A stretch of DNA of 64,000 nucleotides from Bacteroidota bacterium (GTDB lineage: Bacteria; Bacteroidota; Bacteroidia; UKL13-3): the NCBI GenBank assembly GCA_947464275.1, contig CANHVU010000015.1, positions 1-64,000 on the forward strand, given 5' to 3'. A program made the position numbers and the translations under genes. Every line of letters starts with the position of its first letter. Positions within the stretch are counted from its first letter, which is position 1. Shown here in pieces: positions 1-9,604 of this stretch. Under the pieces are notes generated by a model. That model made no database searches and had not been told where the DNA came from. It worked only from the letters and a program-made list of their open reading frames with translations.

Positions 1-849
1 GGAGCTAATACTTTAAAATATTCAACAGGCTACAATCTAACTCATTTAATGATTGGTAGCGAAGGTACGTTAGGTGTTATTACCAAAATGGTATTGAAAT
101 TAATTCCCTTCCCAACTCAAACTTTATTAATGTTAGCTCCATTTAGCTCACCCGAAAAAGCTTGTGAGGCAGTAGGAGCCATATTTAGAGCAGGTTGTAA
201 TCCATCGGTTTGCGAGTTTGTAGAACCAGATGGTTTTAAACTTTCGGCCGCTTTGCTCAATATTAATTTTGATATTCCGCTACATATTGGAGCTTATTTG
301 TTAATTGAAGTAGATGGTAATAATTTAGATACCATGATGCTAGAGTGCGAAGCCATTAGCAATGTACTTTACGCACATGAATGCGATGAAGTATTGTTTG
401 CAGAGAGTTCAGAGCAAAAAGAATATTTCTGGAAATTGCGCAGAAGCATTGGCGAAGCTACCAAACATAACAACACTTATAAAGAAGAAGATACCGTAGT
501 GCCAAGAGCTGAGTTACCTATTTTATTTAAAGGCGTTAAAGAAATAGGAGCAAGGTATAAATTCAGAACCATTTGTTATGGTCATGCAGGCGATGGAAAC
601 TTGCATGTTAATATTTTAAAAGACGACTTAAGCGATGAATATTGGAATAATAATATTACGCCCGGCATTGTTGAAATATTTGAACTTTGTAAAAAACTAG
701 GAGGAGCTATTAGTGGTGAACATGGAATTGGTTATGTACAAAAAAAGTTCATGCCCATTATGTTTAGTGAAAACCATTTAAACCTGATGCGCCAAATAAA
801 ACTAGCTTTTGACCCCAATATGATTTTGAATCCAGGGAAAATATTTTAA
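1..849 (+). CDS. FAD-linked oxidase, GlcD/D-lactate dehydrogenase type (5' truncated by window)
   Basis: C-terminal part of an FAD-dependent oxidase of the GlcD/D-lactate dehydrogenase family, which oxidises 2-hydroxy acids such as glycolate or D-lactate to 2-oxo acids. The frame is open from base 1 (GANTLKYSTGYN...), so the true start lies outside the window and the ATG at 49 is internal. The end of the FAD-binding domain is marked by IGSEGTLGVIT. The FAD_oxidase_C domain follows, with GHAGDGNLHVN at about visible residue 194 and SGEHGIGYVQKKF near 237, and the protein ends LNPGKIF as is usual for the family. The exact substrate cannot be told. It converges on the next gene with no spacer. 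Confidence 0.85.
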   Translation, partial: GANTLKYSTGYNLTHLMIGSEGTLGVITKMVLKLIPFPTQTLLMLAPFSSPEKACEAVGAIFRAGCNPSVCEFVEPDGFKLSAALLNINFDIPLHIGAYLLIEVDGNNLDTMMLECEAISNVLYAHECDEVLFAESSEQKEYFWKLRRSIGEATKHNNTYKEEDTVVPRAELPILFKGVKEIGARYKFRTICYGHAGDGNLHVNILKDDLSDEYWNNNITPGIVEIFELCKKLGGAISGEHGIGYVQKKFMPIMFSENHLNLMRQIKLAFDPNMILNPGKIF

Positions 850-1422
850 CTAGAATCTATTAATGGTTAGGTAAATAGATACAATAAAAATGATAAAGGA
901 GGTTGAGTAGATATAGGTGTTTTGTTTAATTTTTAGTAATTTAACCAAAATAAAGGCTATCAAAAGAAAAACCCCAACCACTATCAATTGTGCTATTTCT
1001 ATACCAATATTGAAACTAAAAAGTGGTAAAATAATAGACTCCTTATCTAGCATTTGAATAAGCAAATTAGAAAAACCAATACCATGAATAACTCCAAAAA
1101 ATAAGGTTATTAAGTATATTATTATTGCATTACTTTCGGTTTTTTTGTGTGTAGTTATAATATTTTGAATACTTGTAAAAGCAATTGTTAAGGGAATTAA
1201 AAATTCAATAATATTACTATCTAGGGAAATTATTTTTAACACGCTCAAGGCTAAACTGATGCTATGACCAATAGTAAAAGCTGTAATGTTTATCAAAATT
1301 TTTTTCCATTCAGAAATATTATAAATGCAGGTTAAAGCCCCAATAAATAGCAGGTGGTCTAATGCCTCTATACTTAGAATATGTTTAATACCTATTTGAA
1401 TCCAGAAATATGAATTATTCAA
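850..1422 (-). CDS. HupE/UreJ-type membrane protein
   Basis: A 190-residue integral membrane protein with about six hydrophobic segments. It carries the hallmarks of the HupE/UreJ_2 family: LDHLLFIGAL near residue 22, TAFTIGHSISLAL near 48, FFGVIHGIGFSNLL near 112 and FNIGIEIAQL near 137. The conserved His and Asp residues in membrane segments suggest metal binding or transport, by analogy with HupE/UreJ nickel permeases, but the metal is not shown here. Translation appears to start at TTG (1422); no in-frame ATG lies between it and the upstream stop. It is divergent from the DUF6702 gene, a common partner of this family in Bacteroidota. Confidence 0.75.
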   Translation of the reverse strand: MNNSYFWIQIGIKHILSIEALDHLLFIGALTCIYNISEWKKILINITAFTIGHSISLALSVLKIISLDSNIIEFLIPLTIAFTSIQNIITTHKKTESNAIIIYLITLFFGVIHGIGFSNLLIQMLDKESIILPLFSFNIGIEIAQLIVVGVFLLIAFILVKLLKIKQNTYIYSTSFIIFIVSIYLTINRF

Positions 1423-1503
1423 TTTGATTTTAGTTTTTGCAATTCTAAAAGTAATTAATTAAATAGCAATGATTAAAAATAAAAGTAAGTAAAATTTTGT
1501 TTG

Positions 1504-2013
1504 ATGAAAAAGTATAAAAGTTTAGTTTTATTAGTAGTTGTTTTGATATGCTCTTTTGCGCCAGCGCATAAATTTTACTTTAGTTTAACATCAATAAAAG
1601 TTAATAATGGCAATAAAAGTGCAGCAATTAGTTGTAAACTATTTACAGAAGATTTAGAGGAAATACTTTATTTAAAAACGAAAGTAAAATTTGATTTAAG
1701 TAAATCTTTAGAGAGTAAAACCGCAAACGATGCAATTTTTAATTATGTAAATGAACATTTACTTATTTTACAACAAAATAAAAAAATGCCACTACAATTT
1801 GTCGGCTTTGAATTAGAAGGGGATGTTACATGGGTATATATTGAGGCTCCAATGAATAGTTCAAAAATAAAAACATTGACAATTACCAATACTTTACTTT
1901 GCGACTTAACTCAAGAACAAACTAATTTGATGCAAATAAACTGGAACGGTAAAGACTTTTCTGAAAAGTTAAACTGCTCAAATAATAGATTTGAATTAAA
2001 GGCCACTAAATAA
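1504..2013 (+). CDS. DUF6702 family secreted protein
   Basis: A 169-residue protein with an N-terminal signal peptide (MKKYKSLVLLVVVLICSFA) followed by APAHKFYFSLTSIKVN, which matches the start of the DUF6702 family of Bacteroidota. A TTG lies one codon upstream, but the ATG at 1504 is preferred. The mature part looks beta-rich with no catalytic motif. Function is unknown. The family is often found beside HupE/UreJ-like membrane proteins, and here it is divergent from one, which suggests a shared role at the envelope; that is inference. Confidence 0.7.
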   Translation: MKKYKSLVLLVVVLICSFAPAHKFYFSLTSIKVNNGNKSAAISCKLFTEDLEEILYLKTKVKFDLSKSLESKTANDAIFNYVNEHLLILQQNKKMPLQFVGFELEGDVTWVYIEAPMNSSKIKTLTITNTLLCDLTQEQTNLMQINWNGKDFSEKLNCSNNRFELKATK

Positions 2014-2079
2014 TTAAATTTATTCTCGTCCTTTTGATTATTCATCTTATCGAAGTTTGTAATTATATTGTGCCTCTTT

Positions 2080-4206
2080 ATGCACGAAACAGATTTTATA
2101 GCCATTATTGCGCAGCAACTTGGTATTCAGGCCAGGCAAGTAGCATCTACCATTAAATTATTAAACGAAGGCAGCACCGTTCCTTTTATATCGCGTTACA
2201 GAAAGGAACTTACACAGGCTTTAGACGAAGTACATATTGAAAACATCAGGTTATTAAATTTAAAATATACCGAGTTAGTTAAGCGCAAACTCACCATAAT
2301 AGATACCATAAAAGAGCAAGGAAAATTAACGCCTGCTTTAGAAAAAAGTATTGTAGATTGTTGGGATACCAACTTGCTGGAGGATATATATTTGCCTTAT
2401 AAACCTAAGCGTAAAACCAAGGCCAGTATAGCCCGCGAAAAAGGTTTGGAGCCTTTGGCGTTATGGTTATTGAAAGAAAATAACAACAGTGCAGAAATAG
2501 AGGCATCACGTTATTTAAAAAATGGGGTGCAAACCGAAGACGAAGCATTGCAAGGCGCTAGAGATATTATAGCCGAAATGGTAAACGAAGATCCCAAAGC
2601 GCGTAACTTGGTGCGTAATCAGTTTGAAAAACATGCCGTTGTTTATACCAAAGTGGCTAAAGGCAAAGAAACAGAAGGCAGTAAATACCAAGATTATTTT
2701 AAATACGATGAACCATTGAATCGTTGTCCATCGCATAGGCTTTTGGCAGTGTTTAGAGGCGAAGAGGAAGGTTATTTAAAATTGAATATAGAGCCTGATG
2801 AAGACATAGCTGTTCAAAAACTAGAGTTTCAGTTTATAAAACGCAATAACGATAGCAGTTATCAAATAGAATTAGCATTGAAAGATGCTTACAAACGTTT
2901 GTTGGCACCTTCTATGGAAACTGAGTTTAGAAACTTAGCCAAAGCCAAAGCCGATGAAGAAGCCATTAGGGTTTTTGCCGAAAATTTAAAGCAATTATTA
3001 CTGTCGGCACCTTTGGGTAGCAAGCGTATTTTAGCCATCGACCCAGGTTTTAGGTCAGGCTGTAAAGTGGTATGCTTAAACGAAGAAGGAAAGTTATTAG
3101 CCGATGATATTATTTATCCTCACGAGCCGCAACGCGATGCGCAACAAGCTGTATCTAAGCTTATATTTTTGGTTGAAAAATACAATATAGAAGCCATTGC
3201 TATAGGCAACGGAACTGCGGGCCGCGAAACAGAAGATTTGGTAAGAGGCATTAATTTTAAAAACGAGCCACAATTGTTTATGGTGAACGAAAATGGTGCT
3301 TCGGTTTACTCAGCTAGCGAGGTAGCAAGAGATGAATTTCCTGATAAAGATGTAACAGTGCGCGGAGCAGTATCTATTGGTCGTAGGCTTGCCGATCCAT
3401 TAGCTGAATTAGTAAAAATTGATGCCAAGTCGATAGGTGTGGGGCAGTACCAACACGATGTGGATCAAAATAAATTGAAACAAAGTTTGGATGTGGTGGT
3501 ACAAAGTTGTGTAAACCAAGTGGGTGTTAACCTAAATACTGCTAGTAAAAGTTTACTTACTTATGTATCGGGTTTAAGTGCGCAAACGGCTCAAAATATT
3601 ATTAATTTCAGGAACGAACATGGGGCGTTTACCTCACGCAGTCAGTTAAAAAAAATACCGCGTTTGGGCGAAAAAACATTTGAACAATGTGCAGCTTTTT
3701 TACGTATTCCTAATGCTAAAAATGTGTTAGATAACAGTGCAGTGCATCCTGAAAGTTATGGCATAGTGGAGCAAATGGCCAAACAAAACGGCTGTAAGGT
3801 AGAAGATTTGGTAAAGAATGAAGTGATAAGAAAGGCCATAAAGCCCGAAAATTATATAACCCAAACAGCAGGTTTATTAACCATCAACGATATTTTAAAA
3901 GAGTTAGCCAAACCTGGTCGCGACCCAAGGGAAACGCTTAAACCATTTACTTTTGCCAATGTTAAAAAACCAGAGGATTTATATGAAGGCATGATATTGC
4001 CGGGCATTGTAACCAATATAACCAAGTTTGGTTGTTTTGTAGATATAGGGGTAAAACAAGATGGTATGGTTCATATATCACAATTGGCCGATAAGTATAT
4101 TTCGGATCCTAACCAAGTAGTAAAACTACAACAACATGTTCAAGTAAAAGTAATGGAAGTTGATTTGGCAAGGAAAAGAATTAGTTTAAGTATGAAGGGG
4201 GTTTAG
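2080..4206 (+). CDS. tex: Tex family transcription accessory / RNA-binding protein
   Basis: Full-length Tex-like protein (708 residues from the ATG at 2080; a TTG at 2068 is in frame but less likely). Tex binds nucleic acid and affects transcription. The N-terminal helical domain has VPFISRYRKELT near residue 33. A YqgF/RNase H-like domain is marked by ILAIDPGFRSGCKV near 320 and IAIGNGTAGRETE near 374. Helix-hairpin-helix repeats follow (LLTYVSGLSAQTAQNI, LGEKTFEQCAAFLRI). The C-terminal S1 domain covers about residues 630-705 (GMILPGIVTNITKFGCFVDIG). All expected domains are present. Confidence 0.95.
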   Translation: MHETDFIAIIAQQLGIQARQVASTIKLLNEGSTVPFISRYRKELTQALDEVHIENIRLLNLKYTELVKRKLTIIDTIKEQGKLTPALEKSIVDCWDTNLLEDIYLPYKPKRKTKASIAREKGLEPLALWLLKENNNSAEIEASRYLKNGVQTEDEALQGARDIIAEMVNEDPKARNLVRNQFEKHAVVYTKVAKGKETEGSKYQDYFKYDEPLNRCPSHRLLAVFRGEEEGYLKLNIEPDEDIAVQKLEFQFIKRNNDSSYQIELALKDAYKRLLAPSMETEFRNLAKAKADEEAIRVFAENLKQLLLSAPLGSKRILAIDPGFRSGCKVVCLNEEGKLLADDIIYPHEPQRDAQQAVSKLIFLVEKYNIEAIAIGNGTAGRETEDLVRGINFKNEPQLFMVNENGASVYSASEVARDEFPDKDVTVRGAVSIGRRLADPLAELVKIDAKSIGVGQYQHDVDQNKLKQSLDVVVQSCVNQVGVNLNTASKSLLTYVSGLSAQTAQNIINFRNEHGAFTSRSQLKKIPRLGEKTFEQCAAFLRIPNAKNVLDNSAVHPESYGIVEQMAKQNGCKVEDLVKNEVIRKAIKPENYITQTAGLLTINDILKELAKPGRDPRETLKPFTFANVKKPEDLYEGMILPGIVTNITKFGCFVDIGVKQDGMVHISQLADKYISDPNQVVKLQQHVQVKVMEVDLARKRISLSMKGV

Positions 4207-4224
4207 AAAATTTGTTGATTTGGA

Positions 4225-4256
<32 letters not shown>

Positions 4257-4310
4257 TCACGCAAGGCGTGATTGGATTGTTGGATTGTTTTCACTTCATG
4301 CCGTAGGCAT
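4257..4310. repeat. Two short hairpins downstream of tex
   Basis: TCACGC-aag-GCGTGA (4257-4271) and ATGCC-gta-GGCAT (4298-4310) are small perfect stem-loops with 3-base loops. Neither has a T-tract, so they are weak terminator candidates. They resemble the short-loop hairpins of the array that follows. Confidence 0.6.
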
Positions 4311-4380
4311 ATTCCTTACAAACAAATACTTTTCCATTAGCTTTGTTGCTGTGTTTAACTTTGTCAAAGTTTCAAACTTT

Positions 4381-5014
4381 CGCCCTTGTCGGTGTTTAGC
4401 GAAGCGTCACCAACGAGAAAATAGTATCGCCTCTACGAGGCTTTTGGATGGAGTTAGTTATGCTTGTTACAATAATGTCGCTCCTATGGAGCTTTTGATT
4501 GGTGTTATGAATAAATGAATCGTGTGGGAGGCATTATGCTGAGGAAGATGCTTTGCCCTTGGTAGTTTTAGCGAAGCGTCACCAACGAGAAATAAGTGTT
4601 GCCTCTACTAGGCTTTTGTATTGAGGTAGCATAAGTTGTTTGCCCTTGTTGGTGTTTAGCGAAGCGTCACCAACAAGAAAATAGTATCGCCTCTACGAGG
4701 CTTTTGGATGGAGTTAGTTATGCTTGTTACAATAATGTCGCTCCTATGGAGCTTTTGATTGGTGTTATGAATAAATGAATCGTGTGGGAGGCGTTATGCT
4801 GAGGAAGATTCTTTGCCCTTGGTAGTATTAGCGGAGCGTCACCAACGAGAAATAAGTGTTGCCTCTACTAGGCTTTTGTATTGAGGTAGCATGCGTTTTG
4901 CCCATGTTGTTGTTTAGCGAAGCGTCACCAACAAGAAAATAGTATCGCCTCTACGAGGCTTTTTGTATTGAGGTAGCATGCCTTTTACCTTCATGTCGCT
5001 CCTATGGAGCTTTT
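4381..5014. repeat. Mosaic array of hairpin elements with a ~260 bp higher-order unit
   Basis: Gene-free array built from three alternating elements. (A) GCGAAGCGTCAC with flanking GTTTA/CAAC, five copies starting at 4399, 4571, 4659, 4831 (one change) and 4917. (B) GCCTC-tac-GAGGC or GCCT-ctact-AGGC hairpins, five copies at 4429, 4601, 4689, 4861 and 4947. (C) GCTCC-tat-GGAGC hairpins, three copies at 4480, 4740 and 4998. Each B and C hairpin is followed by CTTTT or TTTTT. The A elements are spaced 172, 88, 172 and 86 bases, giving a ~260 bp compound unit present about 2.4 times. A 77-codon open frame at 4285-4518 runs through the first unit and is not believed to be a gene. Confidence 0.9.
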
Positions 5015-5042
5015 TATTATTTTATGATTGTGTATTCAGTAT

Positions 5043-5126
5043 TTCAAAATTCATAACTCCGAAATCTTGTTACTCCGCATTCCAAACTCAATTATCATTT
5101 AAAATCCAACATTCAAAATTCCCTCC
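5043..5126. repeat. Degenerate heptanucleotide tandem repeat (12 units)
   Basis: Read in steps of seven from 5043 the sequence gives ttcaaaa, ttcataa, ctccgaa, atcttgt, tactccg, cattcca, aactcaa, ttatcat, ttaaaat, ccaacat, tcaaaat, tccctcc. The units are diverged but keep register. The array ends about 90 bases before the start of the next gene. Similar arrays occur elsewhere in this window. Confidence 0.6.
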
Positions 5127-5215
5127 GTAATTGTAATTTTTTTGTTTAAGTATAAATTAAGTATGTTTAGTTAAGTAAAATTTGTAAATTGCTCAGCATT
5201 AACGGTTAAACTTTG

Positions 5216-8200
5216 GTGCTAACTCTACTAAATAAGTCAATTGATAAAACTATAAATGCTTTACTTAAAAGCTTACTAATAGTGCTGTTATTGAGCAGTT
5301 TTAGTGTTGCTTCTTGGGCAATAGGTGATACCAAATTTCAAATAAAATTTATTGAAAATAAAGGTCAATGGACACCTGAAGTTTTATTCAAAGCCGATAT
5401 TCCCGGAGGGCATTTATTTGTATCGAAAAACTGTTTAACTTACTACTTAATTGATAAAAAAGCCGTTCACGACCATCAGCATGGACATAAAATTAAACAA
5501 GCCAATGCTCAGGTGGTGAAAGTGTTTTTTGAAAAAGCAACCATAAATGACATTGAAGTTTCGAAACATTTACCGTTTGAAGAGTACTACAATTTTTTTA
5601 TTGGCAGCCAAAATAATTGGCAGAGTAAAGTGAGGGCTTATGGACAAATAGTTTTAAAAAACATATATAAAGGAATTGACTTGGAAATAAACAGTAATGG
5701 TTACTATGCCAAATCAAATTTTATAGTGAAACCAAATGCTGATCCCAATCAAATAAAATTAAGGTATGAAGGTGCTGATTCTATTTTTAAAGAAAACGAG
5801 GATTTGGTGGTTAAAACTTGGGTTGGAACCATTGTAGAACAAAAGCCAGAATCGTTTCAACGTTTAAGTAATGTTTCAACAAGTATTTATTCATCATATA
5901 AATTTGAAAAAAATGTTTTAAGCTTCAATATAGGTGAATACCAAAAAGACAGAGAACTTATTATAGACCCTACTTTAATATTTGGAACTTATGTAGGTTC
6001 TGTTTCCGATAATTTTGGTTTTTGTTCAGCATTTGATTTAAATGGAAATGCCTTTGCAGGTGGAACTGTTTATGGTGCTAATTTCCCGAAAACAACTGGT
6101 CGATTTCAAGCCACATTTGCCGGAGGATTTGGAGGAGGAAATGAATATGCAAGGGATTGTATAGTTGCTAAGTTTTCACCAGATGGAACAACCATGCTTT
6201 GGGCTTCTTATTTAGGTGGTTCTAGTAATGAACAGCCTCATAGTATGAGTGCAAACAGTGTTGGAGATTTGGTTGTAATGGGCTCTACTTATTCTAGTAA
6301 TTTTCCAGTTAATGCAAATGGTTTTGATAATTCGTTTAATGGCGTTTCTGATATTTTTATCAGTAAATTAAGTGGTGATGGAACTACATTAAATGGTTCT
6401 ACCTTTTTGGGTGGTGCTGCTCGTGATGGAATTTCTGGAAATGAAGAACTTGGTTATCCAGCCTCTAATGGTATATTATGTTACAATTATTCTGATTGGT
6501 ACAGAGGTGAAGTAATTTTAGATAGGTTTGATAATATTTATATATCGAGTGTAACCTCATCAAAAAATGCCGACTTAATGCCTTTGCCTAATGCCTTTCA
6601 ACCAACTTATGGTGGTGGAAATATAGATGGATTGATTGCCAAATTTAATACTAACCTTACTAATTTGAATTTTTGTACCTATGTTGGTGGTTCTGGCGAG
6701 GATGCTTGTTATGCAATAATAATTGATGTATTAAATAATTTATATGTAACAGGTGGAACTACTTCAAGTAATTTGCCGGGTGCTTCAATTACTTATCCAT
6801 ACAATGCCGATGTTGATGGTTATATTTTAAAAACCAATACCAGTGGTTTTGGCACGCCAACTACTGTTTATGTTGGTACTTCCTCTTACGATCAATCATT
6901 TTTAATTCAGGTAAATGATAGGGGTGATGTTTATGTAATTGGTCAAACTACTGGTAATATCAACGTATCTCCAGGAGTTTATAATGTTCCAAATGGCAAA
7001 CAATTTATTAAAGGATTTGATAGAAGTTTATCAACTGAGATAGTATCAACTACATTTGGTAAACCTGCGGCTTTTCCTAGTTTGTCCCCAACTGCTTTTG
7101 TTATTGATAAGTGTGATAGGCTTTATTTTAGTGGTTGGGGTGGAAATGTTAATTTAATAAATAATCCAAATTTAGATAATACCAATGGATTGCCAACCAC
7201 TACCAATGCATTCCAACGTACTACAGACGGTAGCGATTTTTATTTGATGATTTTAGGTGATGGCTTAAAGGAACTTTCTTATGCGAGTTTTTATGGTGGA
7301 AACAAAAGTGCCGAACATGTAGATGGAGGAACAAGCCATTTTGATAAAAATTTTATTATTTACCAAACAGTATGTGCAGGTTGTTGGGGGAATAGCGATT
7401 TTCCTACTACTACTGGTGCTTGGAGCAATGTTAATCCGGGTAGAAACAATAAGTATATAGGCAGCGCTGGATGTAATATTGGGGTGTTTAAATTTAATTT
7501 AGATGCGTCTATTTATCCACCAGAATTTAGAGATACCATTTTGTATGTGAATGCAGGTGATACACTCGATTTTTTAGCCAATATTTTTGATAAAGACAAC
7601 GATTCTATTTCGGTGTTAGCCACTGGGAAAATATTAATGCCAGGCATTAATCCAGCTATTTTTACTGTTGAAAGTAGATCAAAAGGTTTAACCCAAGCTA
7701 GGTTAAAATGGGCAACTTTATGTAAAGACTTTGTGAGTGATACTTTTTTAGTAGATTTAAGTTTAGTGGATGATGCTTGCCCTGTTTCAAAAACAGGTTC
7801 TGGTAAAATAAAAATTATAGTATTGTCTCCTCCCATTCCAAGTCCATTTTTAGCTTGTCTCTCCTCTGTTGATGATAATACTGTGAATATAAAATGGAAT
7901 GCTTACGCTACTAAGCCTGCTACATTTGGCCATTTAAAATTATTAAAAAGTATAAATAATGGGCCATTTGTGGTGATTGATACTATTGCTAACTGGCAAA
8001 CTATTAATAGATTAGATCTAAATGCGTTAAATCATAAGATTTTACAAACTCAGTACAAACTAGTTAGTGTAAATAATTGCGGCATTATTGGTGATACAAG
8101 TAGAATAATTAGCAGTATTTACATAGGCGATACCATCAATAATCCTAGCTTTTTAGATGTTGCCGATACGGTTATTAATATCATTCAAACCGATACTTTA

Positions 8201-9601
8201 GACGCTCAATTTTTAGTTTCTTCTATCGATCCAAAAGATTCAATGTTTTTATCACTTTCGGGATCTTTATTGGATTTTGGTAATATAACTTTTACCCAAT
8301 TAAATGGTTTAGGACAAGCTATAGTTGGTTTTAAAATGATTACAGATTGTAATACTGAGTTGAAATCATATGTATTATATTTTAAAGTTAGAGATAATCA
8401 ATGTCCTCAACCACGTGAGAAAACAAAGGTAATTACTGTCAATATTTTGCCAATTAGTAGTTTGCCTGTGCCTGATATTAACTGTCCAATAAGAATTAAT
8501 AATCAATCTGTAAAAGTAACTTTACCACAATTTAGTAGTACTAAGTATTTTAAAAAATTGAAATTAGTAAGGTATAACGAAAGCAACTTTGCAACCTTAG
8601 TAGGTGAGTATCCTACCTTGCCAACCGACTTAATTATTACCGACAATAATGCTACCAATAATAGAGTCATCAATTATTGTTATCAAACCATAAGTTATGA
8701 TGTGTGCGATCGTCCTGTTGATAGTTCTAATAGAGCTTGTATGCAAATAACCGATGGTAATTATCCTCAAAAATTAACATGGTATACCGTAACTGTTAAG
8801 GATGATAAAGAGGTGAAATTAGTTTGGAATAAATCGAAAAACGATAGTAAAGCATTTTTAAATTATTCAATTTATAAAATGCAAGATAGAAATGGAAACG
8901 GTTTTAACTTTATTGGTAGTGTTAATAATATTAGCGATACGTTTTTTATTGATAAGGATGTAAAAGTTGATGACCATTCGTATTGCTATAAAGTAACCAA
9001 TTCAAACGCGTGCGGAATTGAAAGTATTGGTAATGATTCGGCTTGTAGTATTCTGTTAAAAGGTATTTCGGAAAAATTAGCTCATACACTTGAGTGGCAA
9101 GACTATAATTATTGGACATTAGGCGCTCAAAAATTTGATTTATTGCGTTCCAATGCTTACTACCCAACTTTTATTAATGTTTTACCTAATAGTACCAAAC
9201 AATTGGTAGTTCAAGATACCAAGTTAGATTACAATGTAGGTTTATATTATTACCAAACTGTGGCGCATCAAAATCCTAATATTGGTAATGCAACCAGCGA
9301 ATCAAATATCATTGAATTGATACAAGCACCTTATGTATACGCACCAAATGCCTACACTGCCAATGGCGATAACCTAAATGATGTTTGGAAAGTATCGCAT
9401 GCTTTTGTAAAAGAATATAATTTAAAAATATTTAACCGTTGGGGTCAATTAATTTTTGAAACCAATGATAAAAACAAACCATTTAATTTAAATATTGGCA
9501 CTCAAATTATAGCAAATGATGTATATGTTTATTTAATTGAATACAATGGATGGAATGGCGAAAGCAATACTTTAAAAGGAAATTTTACTGTTTTGAAGTA
9601 A
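5216..9601 (+). CDS. Large T9SS type B (gliding motility-associated C-terminal) surface protein with SBBP repeats
   Basis: About 1461 residues. A signal peptide (LLIVLLLSSFSVASWA) is followed by a DUF7948-like N-terminal domain (KFIENKGQWTPEVLF). SBBP-type beta-propeller repeats span roughly residues 250-720, with repeats of the type DCIVAKFSPDGTTMLWASYL and FISKLSGDG. Several Ig/fibronectin-like segments follow. The last ~85 residues are a gliding motility-associated C-terminal domain (APNAYTANGDNLNDVW, LKIFNRWGQLIFET), the signal for export by the type IX system and surface attachment or release. No ATG exists near the N-terminus: an in-frame TAA at 5207 leaves only TTG 5213 or GTG 5216. 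Likely adhesin or surface-layer-type protein; ligand unknown. It ends 3 bases from a convergent gene. Confidence 0.85.
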   Translation: MLTLLNKSIDKTINALLKSLLIVLLLSSFSVASWAIGDTKFQIKFIENKGQWTPEVLFKADIPGGHLFVSKNCLTYYLIDKKAVHDHQHGHKIKQANAQVVKVFFEKATINDIEVSKHLPFEEYYNFFIGSQNNWQSKVRAYGQIVLKNIYKGIDLEINSNGYYAKSNFIVKPNADPNQIKLRYEGADSIFKENEDLVVKTWVGTIVEQKPESFQRLSNVSTSIYSSYKFEKNVLSFNIGEYQKDRELIIDPTLIFGTYVGSVSDNFGFCSAFDLNGNAFAGGTVYGANFPKTTGRFQATFAGGFGGGNEYARDCIVAKFSPDGTTMLWASYLGGSSNEQPHSMSANSVGDLVVMGSTYSSNFPVNANGFDNSFNGVSDIFISKLSGDGTTLNGSTFLGGAARDGISGNEELGYPASNGILCYNYSDWYRGEVILDRFDNIYISSVTSSKNADLMPLPNAFQPTYGGGNIDGLIAKFNTNLTNLNFCTYVGGSGEDACYAIIIDVLNNLYVTGGTTSSNLPGASITYPYNADVDGYILKTNTSGFGTPTTVYVGTSSYDQSFLIQVNDRGDVYVIGQTTGNINVSPGVYNVPNGKQFIKGFDRSLSTEIVSTTFGKPAAFPSLSPTAFVIDKCDRLYFSGWGGNVNLINNPNLDNTNGLPTTTNAFQRTTDGSDFYLMILGDGLKELSYASFYGGNKSAEHVDGGTSHFDKNFIIYQTVCAGCWGNSDFPTTTGAWSNVNPGRNNKYIGSAGCNIGVFKFNLDASIYPPEFRDTILYVNAGDTLDFLANIFDKDNDSISVLATGKILMPGINPAIFTVESRSKGLTQARLKWATLCKDFVSDTFLVDLSLVDDACPVSKTGSGKIKIIVLSPPIPSPFLACLSSVDDNTVNIKWNAYATKPATFGHLKLLKSINNGPFVVIDTIANWQTINRLDLNALNHKILQTQYKLVSVNNCGIIGDTSRIISSIYIGDTINNPSFLDVADTVINIIQTDTLDAQFLVSSIDPKDSMFLSLSGSLLDFGNITFTQLNGLGQAIVGFKMITDCNTELKSYVLYFKVRDNQCPQPREKTKVITVNILPISSLPVPDINCPIRINNQSVKVTLPQFSSTKYFKKLKLVRYNESNFATLVGEYPTLPTDLIITDNNATNNRVINYCYQTISYDVCDRPVDSSNRACMQITDGNYPQKLTWYTVTVKDDKEVKLVWNKSKNDSKAFLNYSIYKMQDRNGNGFNFIGSVNNISDTFFIDKDVKVDDHSYCYKVTNSNACGIESIGNDSACSILLKGISEKLAHTLEWQDYNYWTLGAQKFDLLRSNAYYPTFINVLPNSTKQLVVQDTKLDYNVGLYYYQTVAHQNPNIGNATSESNIIELIQAPYVYAPNAYTANGDNLNDVWKVSHAFVKEYNLKIFNRWGQLIFETNDKNKPFNLNIGTQIIANDVYVYLIEYNGWNGESNTLKGNFTVLK

Positions 9602-9604
9602 TTT

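Noticed and set aside
4285-4518. 77-codon open frame in the hairpin array
   Set aside because: It runs through repeat elements, has no recognisable protein pattern and no sign of a start signal. The frame is open only because of the repeat composition.
4381-5014. CRISPR or IS element in the hairpin array
   Set aside because: Repeats are irregularly spaced hairpins, spacers are themselves repeated, and there is no transposase or terminal inverted repeat.
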